Positions 51,175-58,999 of a stretch of DNA of 59,868 nt are shown one piece after another (the first letter of the stretch is position 1; each line of letters begins with the position of its first letter). The notes below the pieces were generated by a model, which worked only from the letters and a program-made list of their open reading frames with translations, had not been told where the DNA came from and did no database searches. This stretch comes from Micromonosporaceae bacterium KJ-029 (GTDB taxonomy: Bacteria > Actinomycetota > Actinomycetes > Mycobacteriales > Micromonosporaceae). The translations under genes and the position numbers were made by a program. Location: contig BIFP01000027.1 of assembly GCA_005402585.1 (NCBI GenBank), forward strand, positions 1 through 59,868. The letters run 5' to 3'.

Positions 51175-52194
51175 TCAACTCCGTGGGGCCGCCGCGCTGT
51201 CGCGGATGACGAGTTCGGTGGCCAGTTCGATGCGCGGACTCTCCACCTTCTCCCCCTTGGCCAACCGCAACACCGTCCGCGCCGCCAACATCCCCATCTC
51301 CGCCAACGGCTGACGCACCGTGGTCAACGGCGGCGAACACCACCGCACCTCCGGCAGATCATCGAACCCCACCACACTGATGTCGTCCGGCACCCGCAAC
51401 CCCCGCTGACGCACCGCCTCGTACACACCCAACGCCATCTGGTCACTCGACGCGAAAATCGCCGTCGGTGGATCCGCCAACCCCAACAACCGCACCCCAC
51501 CCGAGAAACCGGCCTCGTGGTAGAAGTTGCCCGGCTGGATCAGCCGGTCGTCGATGGGGATGCCGGCCGTCTCCAGCGCCGCGCGGTAGCCGTCCATCCG
51601 GGCCCGGCTGCACATCAACTGCGGCAGTCCGGCGATGAACCCGATCCGCCGGTGACCCAGACCGATCAGATACTCCGTCGCCCGCAGGCTGCCCGCCCAG
51701 TTGGTGGCACCGATCGTCGGCGCGTCCTGGGAGGGGACGCCGGCCGGGTCGACGATCACCACCGGGATGTTGAGCCGACGCAGCTCGGCCTGTTGCGGCG
51801 CTTCGAGAGTGGAGGTCACGAAGATGACGCCCTCGGTGGAACGGGTCCGGATGTTGTCCAGCCACTGCTTGGCCGAGGAGGTACGCCGGTGGATGGCCGA
51901 CACGACCGTGCCGACCCCGGCGGCGTGCGCCACGTCCTCCACACCCCGGATGATCTCCACCGCCCACGGGCTGTCCAGGTCGTTGAAGACCAGGTCCACC
52001 AGGCCCGAGCTGGCCCGCATGCTCGGCGGCCGGCGCCGGTAGCCGTGCCGCGTCAGCAGCTCCTCCACCCGTTCCCGGGTCTGCGGCGCCACATCCGACC
52101 GACCGTTGACCACCCGCGACACGGTCGGCACCGACACCCCGGCCAGGCGCGCGATCGCCGCGATGGTCACGGTCCGGTTCTCGTTGGCAGCCAC
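51175..52194 (-). CDS. LacI-family transcriptional regulator, copy 2
   Basis: GTG 52194 after GGGAGGGG gives 339 aa. The HTH is IAAIARLAGVSVPTVSRVVN. It is divergent from the GH43 gene, with two CCGGAAnTTTC motifs and one TTCCGGAA between them, so it most likely represses the GH43-CE4 operon until xylan-derived sugar binds. It shares converted DNA blocks with copy 1. Confidence 0.9.
   Translation of the reverse strand: MAANENRTVTIAAIARLAGVSVPTVSRVVNGRSDVAPQTRERVEELLTRHGYRRRPPSMRASSGLVDLVFNDLDSPWAVEIIRGVEDVAHAAGVGTVVSAIHRRTSSAKQWLDNIRTRSTEGVIFVTSTLEAPQQAELRRLNIPVVIVDPAGVPSQDAPTIGATNWAGSLRATEYLIGLGHRRIGFIAGLPQLMCSRARMDGYRAALETAGIPIDDRLIQPGNFYHEAGFSGGVRLLGLADPPTAIFASSDQMALGVYEAVRQRGLRVPDDISVVGFDDLPEVRWCSPPLTTVRQPLAEMGMLAARTVLRLAKGEKVESPRIELATELVIRDSAAAPRS
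51193..51526. repeat. Near-identical 334-bp block shared by the two LacI genes (copy 2)
   Basis: This is the counterpart of 50008-50341. It encodes the C-terminal part of the sugar-binding domain, including the dimer interface, so heterodimers of the two regulators are conceivable. Confidence 0.85.
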
Positions 52195-52363
52195 GGGGCG
52201 CCCCTCCCTCTCCTCGCTAGTGCCTTGACGCTGCCGGCCAGGCCGCCGACGAGCTGGCGTTCGGCGACGGCGTAGCAACCCAGCGCCGGGACCATGGACG
52301 GTACGACGTACGCCAACGGTGTCGTCAGCGTACTGGTCCGGGGAACGCGCAGCACCCGACGGT

Positions 52364-52394
52364 CCGGAAGTTTCAGCCCGCTGCCGGAACTTTC
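52364..52394. promoter_or_regulatory. Pair of CCGGAAnTTTC operators upstream of GH43
   Basis: CCGGAAGTTTC (52364-52374) and CCGGAACTTTC (52384-52394) are direct repeats exactly 20 bases apart, about two helical turns. The GAAnTTTC form recalls the CGAAACTTTCG boxes of Streptomyces xylanase promoters. They lie about 160-185 bases before the GH43 start and 170-200 before LacI copy 2. Confidence 0.65.
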
Positions 52395-52504
52395 GACATG
52401 CTGGCCGGCACGTTACGACGCGTTTACGCCTACGGTCAAGGGGGTGTCGCAAGCGGACCCGCAGCCGCTACCGTGGGCAAAATCCCGGAGCTTCCAGAGT
52501 GGAG

Positions 52505-52516
52505 ACTTCCGGAAAA
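52505..52516. promoter_or_regulatory. CTTCCGGAAAA site near the GH43 start
   Basis: TTCCGGAA (52507-52514) is a perfect palindrome 35 bases before ATG 52549, a position where a bound repressor would block transcription. A matching site is at 49969. Confidence 0.5.
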
Positions 52517-52548
52517 TCACCGGGATCAGACACCTGAAGGAGTCGAAC

Positions 52549-54171
52549 ATGTCGACCGAGATCACAGACGTGGCCACGGCCCGGTCGATCCGCAACCCCG
52601 TACTCACCGGCTTCCACCCGGACCCGTCCATCCTGCGGGTCGGCGACGACTACTACCTGGCCACCTCGACCTTCGAGTGGTATCCGGGCGTGCGCGTGCA
52701 CCACTCGAAGGACCTCGTGCACTGGCGCGCCATCGGCGGCATCATCACCGAGCGTCGCCTGCTCGACCTGCGTGGCTGCGGCGACTCCAACGGAATCTGG
52801 GCACCCGACCTCACCTACCACGACGGGCTGTTCCATCTCGTCTACAGCGACGTGGCCAGCTTCGCCAGCGGCTACTGGGACGCGCAGAACTTCCTCACCA
52901 CCGCGCCGGCCGTCACCGGCCCCTGGTCGGACCCGGTGCGGCTGCACTCGCACGGCTTCGACGCCTCGCTGTTCCACGACGACGACGGCACGACCTGGCT
53001 GCTGTCGATGAGCGCCGACTGGCGACCCGGCCGCGACCGCTTCGGCGGCATCGAGATTCAGCAGTACGACCCGGCCCAGCGACAACTGGTCGGCCAGGCC
53101 CGGATCATCTTCACCGGCACCGAGGTCGGCGTGACGGAGGCGCCGCACCTCTACCGCCGCGACGGCTGGTACTGGCTGGTCACCGCCGAGGGCGGCACCA
53201 GCTGGGAGCACCAGGTCACGGTCGCCCGCTCGCGCGAGCTGTTCGGTCCGTACCAGGTCGACCCGGCCGGACCGCTGCTCACCTCCGTCGGTCGGCCGGA
53301 ACTCACCCTGCAGAAGGCCGGCCACGGCAGCCTGGTCCGCACCCAGCGCGGCGAGTGGTACCTCGCCCACCTGGTGGCCCGCCCCTACACCCCGTTGGGC
53401 AACTGCGTCCTCGGGCGGGAGACCGCCCTGCAGAAGGTCGACTGGTCGGCCGGCGGCTGGCCCAGCATTCCCGGCGGCATCCCGGCCGACGAGATCCCCG
53501 CCCCGAACCTGCCGACCCGACCGTGGCCCGACGAGCCGGCCACCGACCACTTCGACACGCCCGAACTGGCCAGCTGGTGGTCGACCCTGCGCCGGCCGGC
53601 CACCGACGACTGGATCGACCTACGCTCCCGCCGCTCGCACCTGCGCGTCTACGGTGGCCAGTCGCCGGTCGGGAAGCAGACGCCGAGCCTGGTGGCACGA
53701 CGGGCCGGAGCGGCCCGCTGCTCGCTGGAGACGGTCGTCGAGTTCGACCCCGGTGACCACCGCCACCTGGCCGGGATCACCGGCTACTACAACACCCAGA
53801 ACTGGCACTACCTCTACCTGGCCCGCGCCGACGACGGGCGGACCGTGCTGGAGCTGCTCAGCTGCGACAGCGGCCGGCGCACCGCGTACCCGCAGTTCAC
53901 GGTCGACACCGGCGGCGCCGCCCGGGTCGGCCTGCGGGTGACGTTCGACGGCCCGGTACTGCGCTTCGGCTACGACCTGGGCGACGGCTGGCACCAGGTA
54001 CCGATCGAGTTGGACGCCACCATCCTGTCCGACGAGCACGCGGCGCTGGTCGTCGACGGCGAACCGGCGGCCTGGGGCTTCACCGGCTCGTTCCTCGGCC
54101 TGTGGGTACAGGATCTCGGCGGCGACGGCCGCTACGCCGACTTCGACCACGCCACCTATCGCGAACACTGA
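52549..54171 (+). CDS. GH43 family beta-xylosidase-type glycosidase
   Basis: The protein has 540 aa with no signal peptide, so it is intracellular. The five-blade propeller domain (about 15-330) has catalytic base Asp25 in FHPDPSIL, the pKa-modulating Asp in GIWAPDLTYH (about 86) and acid Glu in VTEAPHLYRR (about 197). A C-terminal concanavalin-like domain (about 345-540) has HLAGITGYYNTQNWHYLYL, as in GH43_11/12 beta-xylosidases. It would release xylose from imported xylo-oligosaccharides. LacI-type sites precede it and a CE4 deacetylase gene follows 30 bases later. Confidence 0.9.
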   Translation: MSTEITDVATARSIRNPVLTGFHPDPSILRVGDDYYLATSTFEWYPGVRVHHSKDLVHWRAIGGIITERRLLDLRGCGDSNGIWAPDLTYHDGLFHLVYSDVASFASGYWDAQNFLTTAPAVTGPWSDPVRLHSHGFDASLFHDDDGTTWLLSMSADWRPGRDRFGGIEIQQYDPAQRQLVGQARIIFTGTEVGVTEAPHLYRRDGWYWLVTAEGGTSWEHQVTVARSRELFGPYQVDPAGPLLTSVGRPELTLQKAGHGSLVRTQRGEWYLAHLVARPYTPLGNCVLGRETALQKVDWSAGGWPSIPGGIPADEIPAPNLPTRPWPDEPATDHFDTPELASWWSTLRRPATDDWIDLRSRRSHLRVYGGQSPVGKQTPSLVARRAGAARCSLETVVEFDPGDHRHLAGITGYYNTQNWHYLYLARADDGRTVLELLSCDSGRRTAYPQFTVDTGGAARVGLRVTFDGPVLRFGYDLGDGWHQVPIELDATILSDEHAALVVDGEPAAWGFTGSFLGLWVQDLGGDGRYADFDHATYREH

Positions 54172-54201
54172 CCCCGACCCGACCGGCGGAAGGCCCCACC
54201 G

Positions 54202-54867
54202 ATGTCATCCTCCACGCAGCCGCTACGCAGCCCACGACCCGCCACCGCGCCCGGACCGGGCACCGGCGCCCCGGCGGCCCGCCCCGTCGAGGTGGTCGGC
54301 ACCGGCCAGGTCGTCTGCCTCACCTTCGACGACGGACCGCACCCGGTCCACACCCCGCGCCTGCTCGACGTGCTGGCCGCCCACCAGGTCCGGGCCGTGT
54401 TCTTCCTCCAGGGCGACCGCGTCACCGAGCACCCCGACGTGGTACGCCGGATCGCCGCCGCCGGGCACACGCTGGCCAACCACGGCATGCACCACGACGA
54501 CATGAGCGGTTGGACCGCCGGCCGGATCGCCTCGGACCTGCTGCAGACCAACGCGGTCATCCGGCAGGCCGTGCCGTACGCCCCGGTGCTCTGGTTCCGC
54601 GCCCCGTACGGCGCCTGGGGCCAGAGCCCCACGGTGGCGACCGCGCTGGGGATGCGGCCGATGGGCTGGCGGCTGGCCGTGACCGACTGGGAGCCGCCCG
54701 GCACCGACGAGCTGCTCCGGCGCATCACCGAGGGGGTCACCCCCGGCGCGGTGGTGCTGCTGCACGACGGCGGCGGTGACCGGAGCCAGACCGTCGACGC
54801 CGTCGACCGGGCGATACCGGTGTTGCGGGCCCACGGCTGGCGCTTCACGCTGCCCGACGCCCGCTGA
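54202..54867 (+). CDS. Polysaccharide deacetylase (CE4)
   Basis: The protein has 221 aa. NodB motifs: VCLTFDDGPHPVHTP (catalytic and metal Asp), LANHGMHHDDMSG (metal His pair), WFRAPYGAWG and VVLLHDGGGDRSQTV (catalytic His). The N-terminus is Pro/Ala-rich without a clear signal peptide. Given its position behind GH43 in the same transcript, acetyl-xylo-oligosaccharide de-esterification is likely, although chitin or peptidoglycan deacetylation is possible. Confidence 0.88.
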   Translation: MSSSTQPLRSPRPATAPGPGTGAPAARPVEVVGTGQVVCLTFDDGPHPVHTPRLLDVLAAHQVRAVFFLQGDRVTEHPDVVRRIAAAGHTLANHGMHHDDMSGWTAGRIASDLLQTNAVIRQAVPYAPVLWFRAPYGAWGQSPTVATALGMRPMGWRLAVTDWEPPGTDELLRRITEGVTPGAVVLLHDGGGDRSQTVDAVDRAIPVLRAHGWRFTLPDAR

Positions 54868-55366
54868 CCGAGCGGCGCGGGGTCGCCAGCCAGGCCCGGC
54901 GGGCCGCGGCACCCGTCAGCAGGGCCAACGCGGCGGCGCACAACCACACGAACAGGTCACCGACCGACGCGTAGACCGTGCGGACTCCCTTCGTCGGCAC
55001 GTACGCCACCATCGTCTGCTGGTCGGTGGTGAAGTAGTTGGACGAGGCCAGCACCCGGCCCTGATAGTCGACCGCCTGCGCGAGCCCGTTCGTGTCCTGC
55101 CGCACCAGCGAGTAGCCGTTCTCGATCGCCCGGATGGTGGCTTTCTGCGTGTGCACCTCGCCGAACTCCCGCCAGTCGTTCGCCGGCACCAGCATCAGGT
55201 CCACACCGTCGCGACCACCCTGCCGGGCCAGGCCGGGAAAGTCGGCATCGAAGCAGATCAGGTTCGCGAGCCGACCGTACGGGGTGTCGACCGTGGGGAC
55301 CACGCCGTCGCCCGGCAGGTAACGCTCGGCCCGGACGGATCCGCTGTCGCGCAGGAGCCCCGGCAC
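54845..55366 (-). pseudogene. C-terminal remnant of an Lnt-like nitrilase-superfamily membrane protein
   Basis: About 173 residues remain. VDTPYGRLANLICFDADFPG contains the nucleophile Cys, then VPANDWREFGEVHTQKATIR, AIENGYSLVRQDTNGLAQA and a last membrane helix (FVWLCAAALALLTGAAA). The membrane domain of apolipoprotein N-acyltransferase-like proteins and the first two catalytic residues (Glu, Lys) should precede this but are absent. The boundary (55340-55450) is unclear, as the minus frame stays open a little further. It overlaps the CE4 gene end by 23 bp. Confidence 0.6.
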
Positions 55367-55711
55367 TGGTCGCTGAATCCGCCGTTCGACCTGTACGACC
55401 CGGAGCTTGCCGCGCGGGAGATCACCGCCGCGCAGGTCGAGGACGCCTGGCGTGGGGTTGAGCTGGCGCCCGACTACGACGACGAGGACCAGTCAGCAGC
55501 GGACGCCGTCCGAGGCGGTCGTGCTTGATTTGGCGCGCCGGCACGTCCCTCGCGCGGATGGTGACCGAGGTGGACGAGTCCGGTGTGATATCCCTGGTGG
55601 AACTCGTGGAGGCCCTTGCACACCCCTGTTGGGAGGCAAAGCGCCTGCTCGGCATGGCCAAGAAGTGGGCGTCACGGGACGAAAGCCCCCAATAGAAGCG
55701 GCAGAATCGCC
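55367..55711. other. Junction region with gene fragments
   Basis: A plus-strand frame 55379-55528 reads HWSLNPPFDLYDPELAARE to an acidic end (DYDDEDQSAADAV), like the C-terminus of an unknown protein. A second fragment at about 55559-55695 reads VTEVDESGVISLVELVEAL to SRDESPQ. Both lack proper starts. They probably are leftovers of genes disrupted when this accessory segment was acquired. Confidence 0.35.
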
Positions 55712-56491
55712 TCAGGCGGCGGGGACCAACTGCTCCAGGTTCCGCCAGTCCTTGGCTGCCCAGTCCATCAACTGGCGTACACGCTCCTTGCCTTCGTTGA
55801 TCACGACGTCGATGAAGCACTCACACTTCGTCAGCTCCCGTTCGTTGATCATGCACACCACGATGCCCGCGATCTGCATACCTCTCGACACCGCTACGAG
55901 CTGCTGATCCCAGGGCAGCGGTATCCGCTTGGCGATCTCATTGCCGAAGACCCTGACCACACGGGGCGTGCTGAGCCACTCCAGCAGGAAGCCCACCAGA
56001 TCGCCGATCCGATCATGAAGCCAGTCCTTGCCGTCCAGGGCGGCGCGGGCGAGACGAGCAAGTCCCTTGCAGTTCCGCCCTGACCAGTCAACCGTCAGCC
56101 GGCTCCAGGCCCTGTCGCCCGCGTACCTGACCGCCTGAGCTGCGGCGGCATTGACCGCTCCGACCGCCAACGTCGCCTCGAAGTAGTCGACTGCTTCGGC
56201 CACCAGGGCGTCCCGCGCTGCGGGTGAGAGCCTATGGCGTGGCCGAGCCGACACCCTGACTGGACGCGGCGGACTTGCCGCTCGTCGAGTCCGCGCCGGT
56301 GACTTCGGCTTGGCCTTCTTGGGAGACTGCTTGGCGTACTCGGACAGGCGCTTGCCCGGCGGCACTTCCGGTCGACCGACATGCTGCGGACACCGCTGAC
56401 CGACGCGGCCGACCCGCCGTTGACAGGCACGCCCGTCCTCATCACGCGGACCCCGGCATTTGATCTTCTGCTTGCGCGGCCTCTGAACCAT
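55712..56491 (-). CDS. Hypothetical protein with N-terminal Cys/His cluster
   Basis: The protein has 259 aa from ATG 56491. The N-terminal 40 residues are basic, with KCRGPRDEDGRACQRRVG then RVGQRCPQHVG giving Cys, Cys, Cys and His that could bind zinc. A basic Lys/Arg/Pro linker follows, then a helical domain (about 95-259) with DYFEATLAVGAVNAAAAQAV and a hydrophobic strand MQIAGIVVCMI. Family not recognised. It lies alone in the right accessory region. Confidence 0.6.
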   Translation of the reverse strand: MVQRPRKQKIKCRGPRDEDGRACQRRVGRVGQRCPQHVGRPEVPPGKRLSEYAKQSPKKAKPKSPARTRRAASPPRPVRVSARPRHRLSPAARDALVAEAVDYFEATLAVGAVNAAAAQAVRYAGDRAWSRLTVDWSGRNCKGLARLARAALDGKDWLHDRIGDLVGFLLEWLSTPRVVRVFGNEIAKRIPLPWDQQLVAVSRGMQIAGIVVCMINERELTKCECFIDVVINEGKERVRQLMDWAAKDWRNLEQLVPAA

Positions 56492-56968
56492 AGCCGAACG
56501 TAAACAGACCAACACGAAGCATTACAGCCGCCGATCATGTCGGATCTAGGACACGCCGCCCGCCGCGATCCTCCGACGTTTGGTTTGCAACCGACCCGCA
56601 AGGTGCGCCCGGCTGAACTCGGACATGCGACCTTGGGATTAAAAAGGCCGAAAACCTACGTTTCAGGCGTTACCAGCGGTGACCAGATCGGCCGTCTGAC
56701 CAAGAGAATCGGCAGGGCCAAACGCTCCTGACCACGGTCGGTTACGGCCGACACAGGTGGGGCCGGATGGGACCGGCAAGCCGAGCAGGTCCGTCTCCAA
56801 CTTGTTCCGCACGGGCAGTCGGCAAGCCCGAACCGCCGGTTCATGGGTCAAGCGGTAGCGATTGAGGCGGCTCCGCGAACATGTGGACTTCCCCTGCGCG
56901 AGCCCCACGAGTAGCGTCACGTTGCTACGCCGTGTCGTTTGAGCAGCGATCTTCGCGAGAGGAGCCAC
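56492..56968. other. Intergenic region without a recognised gene
   Basis: About 480 bases are of lower GC than the core genes, with only short, unconvincing frames. Runs such as TTAAAAAGGCCG (about 56639) and TTTGGTTTGC mark it as unlike the flanking core chromosome. No repeat or RNA gene was identified. Confidence 0.45.
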
Positions 56969-57223
56969 ATGGCCAAGGGCAAGCACAGCGAATTCGAACG
57001 GGTTCCCCTCCCGGATTGGTTTTCTCCGAGCGGCGAGAAGATGTGGCTACTTCTCTACAAGGAGAAGTCCCGAATCAAGGTCACCGGATACAACATCGAC
57101 ATGCGAGTGACCGAAGTGCAGAGCCGCCGGGGCACCAACCAGTCCTTCGGCGGGGCTCACGTTGTAATCGACGTTTCCGCCCAGCCGGGTACGGCGAAGT
57201 CGACCGGCGACGAAGATCAATAG
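56969..57223 (+). CDS. Small hypothetical protein
   Basis: ATG 56969 with GAGAGGAG upstream gives 84 aa. It begins MAKGKHSEFERVPLPDWF and has an amphipathic beta pattern (MWLLLYKEKSRIKVTGYNID, HVVIDVSAQPG). No membrane segment and no known motif. It is convergent with the minus-strand operon at 57280-59868. Confidence 0.6.
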   Translation: MAKGKHSEFERVPLPDWFSPSGEKMWLLLYKEKSRIKVTGYNIDMRVTEVQSRRGTNQSFGGAHVVIDVSAQPGTAKSTGDEDQ

Positions 57224-57238
57224 CTTCAGCGATCGTTC

Positions 57239-57277
57239 GCGGGGTCGCCCAACGCTCACCCGGACGAGCGACCCCGC
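57239..57277. terminator. Bidirectional terminator
   Basis: GCGGGGTCGC (57239-57248) and GCGACCCCGC (57268-57277) form a perfect 10-bp stem between convergent genes, ending three bases before the stop of the minus-strand gene. Confidence 0.6.
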
Positions 57278-57279
57278 TC

Positions 57280-58002
57280 TCAACGCCTCCAGCCATACCG
57301 GCGCATCTGGCGGTCAACCTGCCAGCGGGCGTACGCCCTGAGACCTTGCTCCCTGCGTACCTGCGCTGCCGTCCTCCTCGCCCAAGGACGATGAGACCGA
57401 CGCGTCTGCTGCTCGTAGTCGACCGAGTGGACGAGAACCCCTCGGCTACCCGAGGTCCACTTTGCCATCTCCTTTCGGATTTTTTCGATTTCCCGGACCA
57501 GTTCGGGCAATCCCTTCGGGCCGACCGCCGACTGGTCGTACGTACCGAGGTCGAGCGGATAGGGCGGATCGGTGTAAGGCTTACCTTCAACATCTTCGTA
57601 CTCGATCATAACCGTGTACTCCATCGGGAATTCCTCCCTCTTGGCGTACCGGTCGGGGAAGGAGTCGAAGAGAAAGCTGATAGTGCGCCCGGGAGCCACC
57701 ATGGGTATCGGCTCACGGAAGACCCGAGCTTCTCCAACCGCAGAGTTGGGGAAGGTTGAGACTAAGGGCTGGTCGAACTTGATGCGCACGTCGCGAGCCA
57801 TGGTTGCCCCGATATTTCGGATCGTGAGGTAGATCGCGAAATCACGGAACTCAAAGTCCACGATGACATAAGGGCGCGACTTCTGCTGCTCAACTCCCCG
57901 AATGTGGATGAGTTGCGCAAGTGCGATCCCGCCGCCGACCACCACGGTGAGGAACGTGCCTACGGCCGACCACTCCGCCGGCCCCCATGAGGAAAAGTCC
58001 AC
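57280..58002 (-). CDS. Membrane-anchored protein with cytoplasmic Ig-like domain, last gene of the right-edge operon
   Basis: The protein has 240 aa. A single membrane helix (about 12-33, GTFLTVVVGGGIALAQ) is followed by a beta-rich domain (about 43-155) with IRNIGATMARDVRIKFDQPL at 61-80, and a strongly basic C-terminus (WARRTAAQVRREQGLRAYAR). The Ig-like motif matches NTGAIPARDV in the protein at 3041-3925. It starts eight bases after the stop of the small paralogue at 58011, so it is cotranscribed. Function unknown. Confidence 0.7.
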   Translation of the reverse strand: MDFSSWGPAEWSAVGTFLTVVVGGGIALAQLIHIRGVEQQKSRPYVIVDFEFRDFAIYLTIRNIGATMARDVRIKFDQPLVSTFPNSAVGEARVFREPIPMVAPGRTISFLFDSFPDRYAKREEFPMEYTVMIEYEDVEGKPYTDPPYPLDLGTYDQSAVGPKGLPELVREIEKIRKEMAKWTSGSRGVLVHSVDYEQQTRRSHRPWARRTAAQVRREQGLRAYARWQVDRQMRRYGWRR

Positions 58003-58010
58003 GGCCTTTG

Positions 58011-58451
58011 TCAGCTTCCCGTTACCGCGCCCGAGACGATGCCAACGAACAGATCTCGACCTACCCCACCCACATACGCGGCCGTCTTGCGCAAAGCGCT
58101 TCTCTGCTTCGGATCGGCCTCACGATCGGCGGCTAGGCGAAGCGCGTCGATGAGCTGATCTACCCGGTACTCCGGCTTAGGCCAAGCCCCAACCGTTCGC
58201 AGGGCATGTCCGGTAGGGCGGAAGATCCGATCAATATCGTTGAGCTCGCCGAAGCCCCTCGTAACCGAATGACCGAAGAACGGCGGCTGCTCGGTGGCGA
58301 GTGCCCGAAGAGCAAGGTCGACATCCCGTCGGTCCATGTCGATCCTCTCGGCAATCGCGCCGGGGGCAATCGACGTGATCCCTTCCTCAGTCAGCTCAAC
58401 GATGACTCGCAGCACAGGTAGGTCGCGTTCCTCCCACGTCGGATTCACCAT
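58011..58451 (-). CDS. Small winged-helix-like protein, paralogue B
   Basis: ATG 58451 gives 146 aa. Residues 1-70 look like a winged helix (ERDLPVLRVIVELTEEGI, GAIAERIDMDRRDVDLALRA). PTGHALRTVGAWPKPEYR follows, then a helix IDALRLAADREADPKQRSAL and a Gly/Val-rich hydrophobic end (VGGVGRDLFVGIVSGAVTGS). It is homologous end to end with the protein at 58556-58999. The hydrophobic C-terminal helix could insert in or touch membrane. Family not recognised. Confidence 0.7.
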   Translation of the reverse strand: MVNPTWEERDLPVLRVIVELTEEGITSIAPGAIAERIDMDRRDVDLALRALATEQPPFFGHSVTRGFGELNDIDRIFRPTGHALRTVGAWPKPEYRVDQLIDALRLAADREADPKQRSALRKTAAYVGGVGRDLFVGIVSGAVTGS

Positions 58452-58555
58452 GGCCGACACTGTAGCCAGACGGTGCGACACGTCAGGTGTTGCTCGCGCA
58501 CGAACCGCAGGACTCGGAGCCGTCTACCTTGTCGGCGTGCGACCCTGACTGTTGT

Positions 58556-58999
58556 CTACGCGCCCCCTATCTGCCGACTGATTACGGCTGCGGTCACGTC
58601 CACCGCCACGTCGCGCCCGGCCGACCCGAGCCAGCTTGCGGTCTTCCGCAGCCACCCGCGCTTCTCCTCGTCTGGCTCACGGTCGGCCGCGAGTTGGAGA
58701 ATCTGGATCATCTCGTTCAGCCTAACTTCGGCGCTTGGCCACTGGCGGATCGCGCGCCGGGCGTGGCCGGTTGGCTGCCACACGCGTTCGTATCCGCCCT
58801 CGAACCTGCGGTCTGCCTTGACAAAAAACGGCGGATCCTCAGCCAGCAGGCCCTTCAGCGCCGCCTGTATCGCCGCATCGTCCAAGCCAAGGCGCTCGGC
58901 GATGTCCGCCTCCGATGCCGTCCCGTTCTGTTCGTCGCACAGTTCAACGGCTGCCCGAAGCACAGGCAGGTGCTGCTCGGTCCATGTCGGATAGCTCAT
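58556..58999 (-). CDS. Small winged-helix-like protein, paralogue A
   Basis: The protein has 147 aa beginning MSYPTWTEQHLPVLRAAVEL. It shares with paralogue B the EDPPFF-type segment, PTGHARRAIRQWP, a helix LQLAADREPDEEKRGWLRKT and the C-terminal GSAGRDVAVDVTAAVI. Its ATG overlaps the stop of the upstream gene (ATGA), so the two are coupled. Tandem duplication within one operon suggests that the two proteins form a complex or act on different targets. Confidence 0.7.
   Translation of the reverse strand: MSYPTWTEQHLPVLRAAVELCDEQNGTASEADIAERLGLDDAAIQAALKGLLAEDPPFFVKADRRFEGGYERVWQPTGHARRAIRQWPSAEVRLNEMIQILQLAADREPDEEKRGWLRKTASWLGSAGRDVAVDVTAAVISRQIGGA

Noticed and set aside
48208..52275. A 1355-codon plus-strand open frame
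   Set aside because: It runs antisense through the epimerase and both LacI genes and out of frame with the Acg-type gene; it is rich in Arg/Pro/His and has no domain. The repeated segments in it are only the duplicated LacI DNA.
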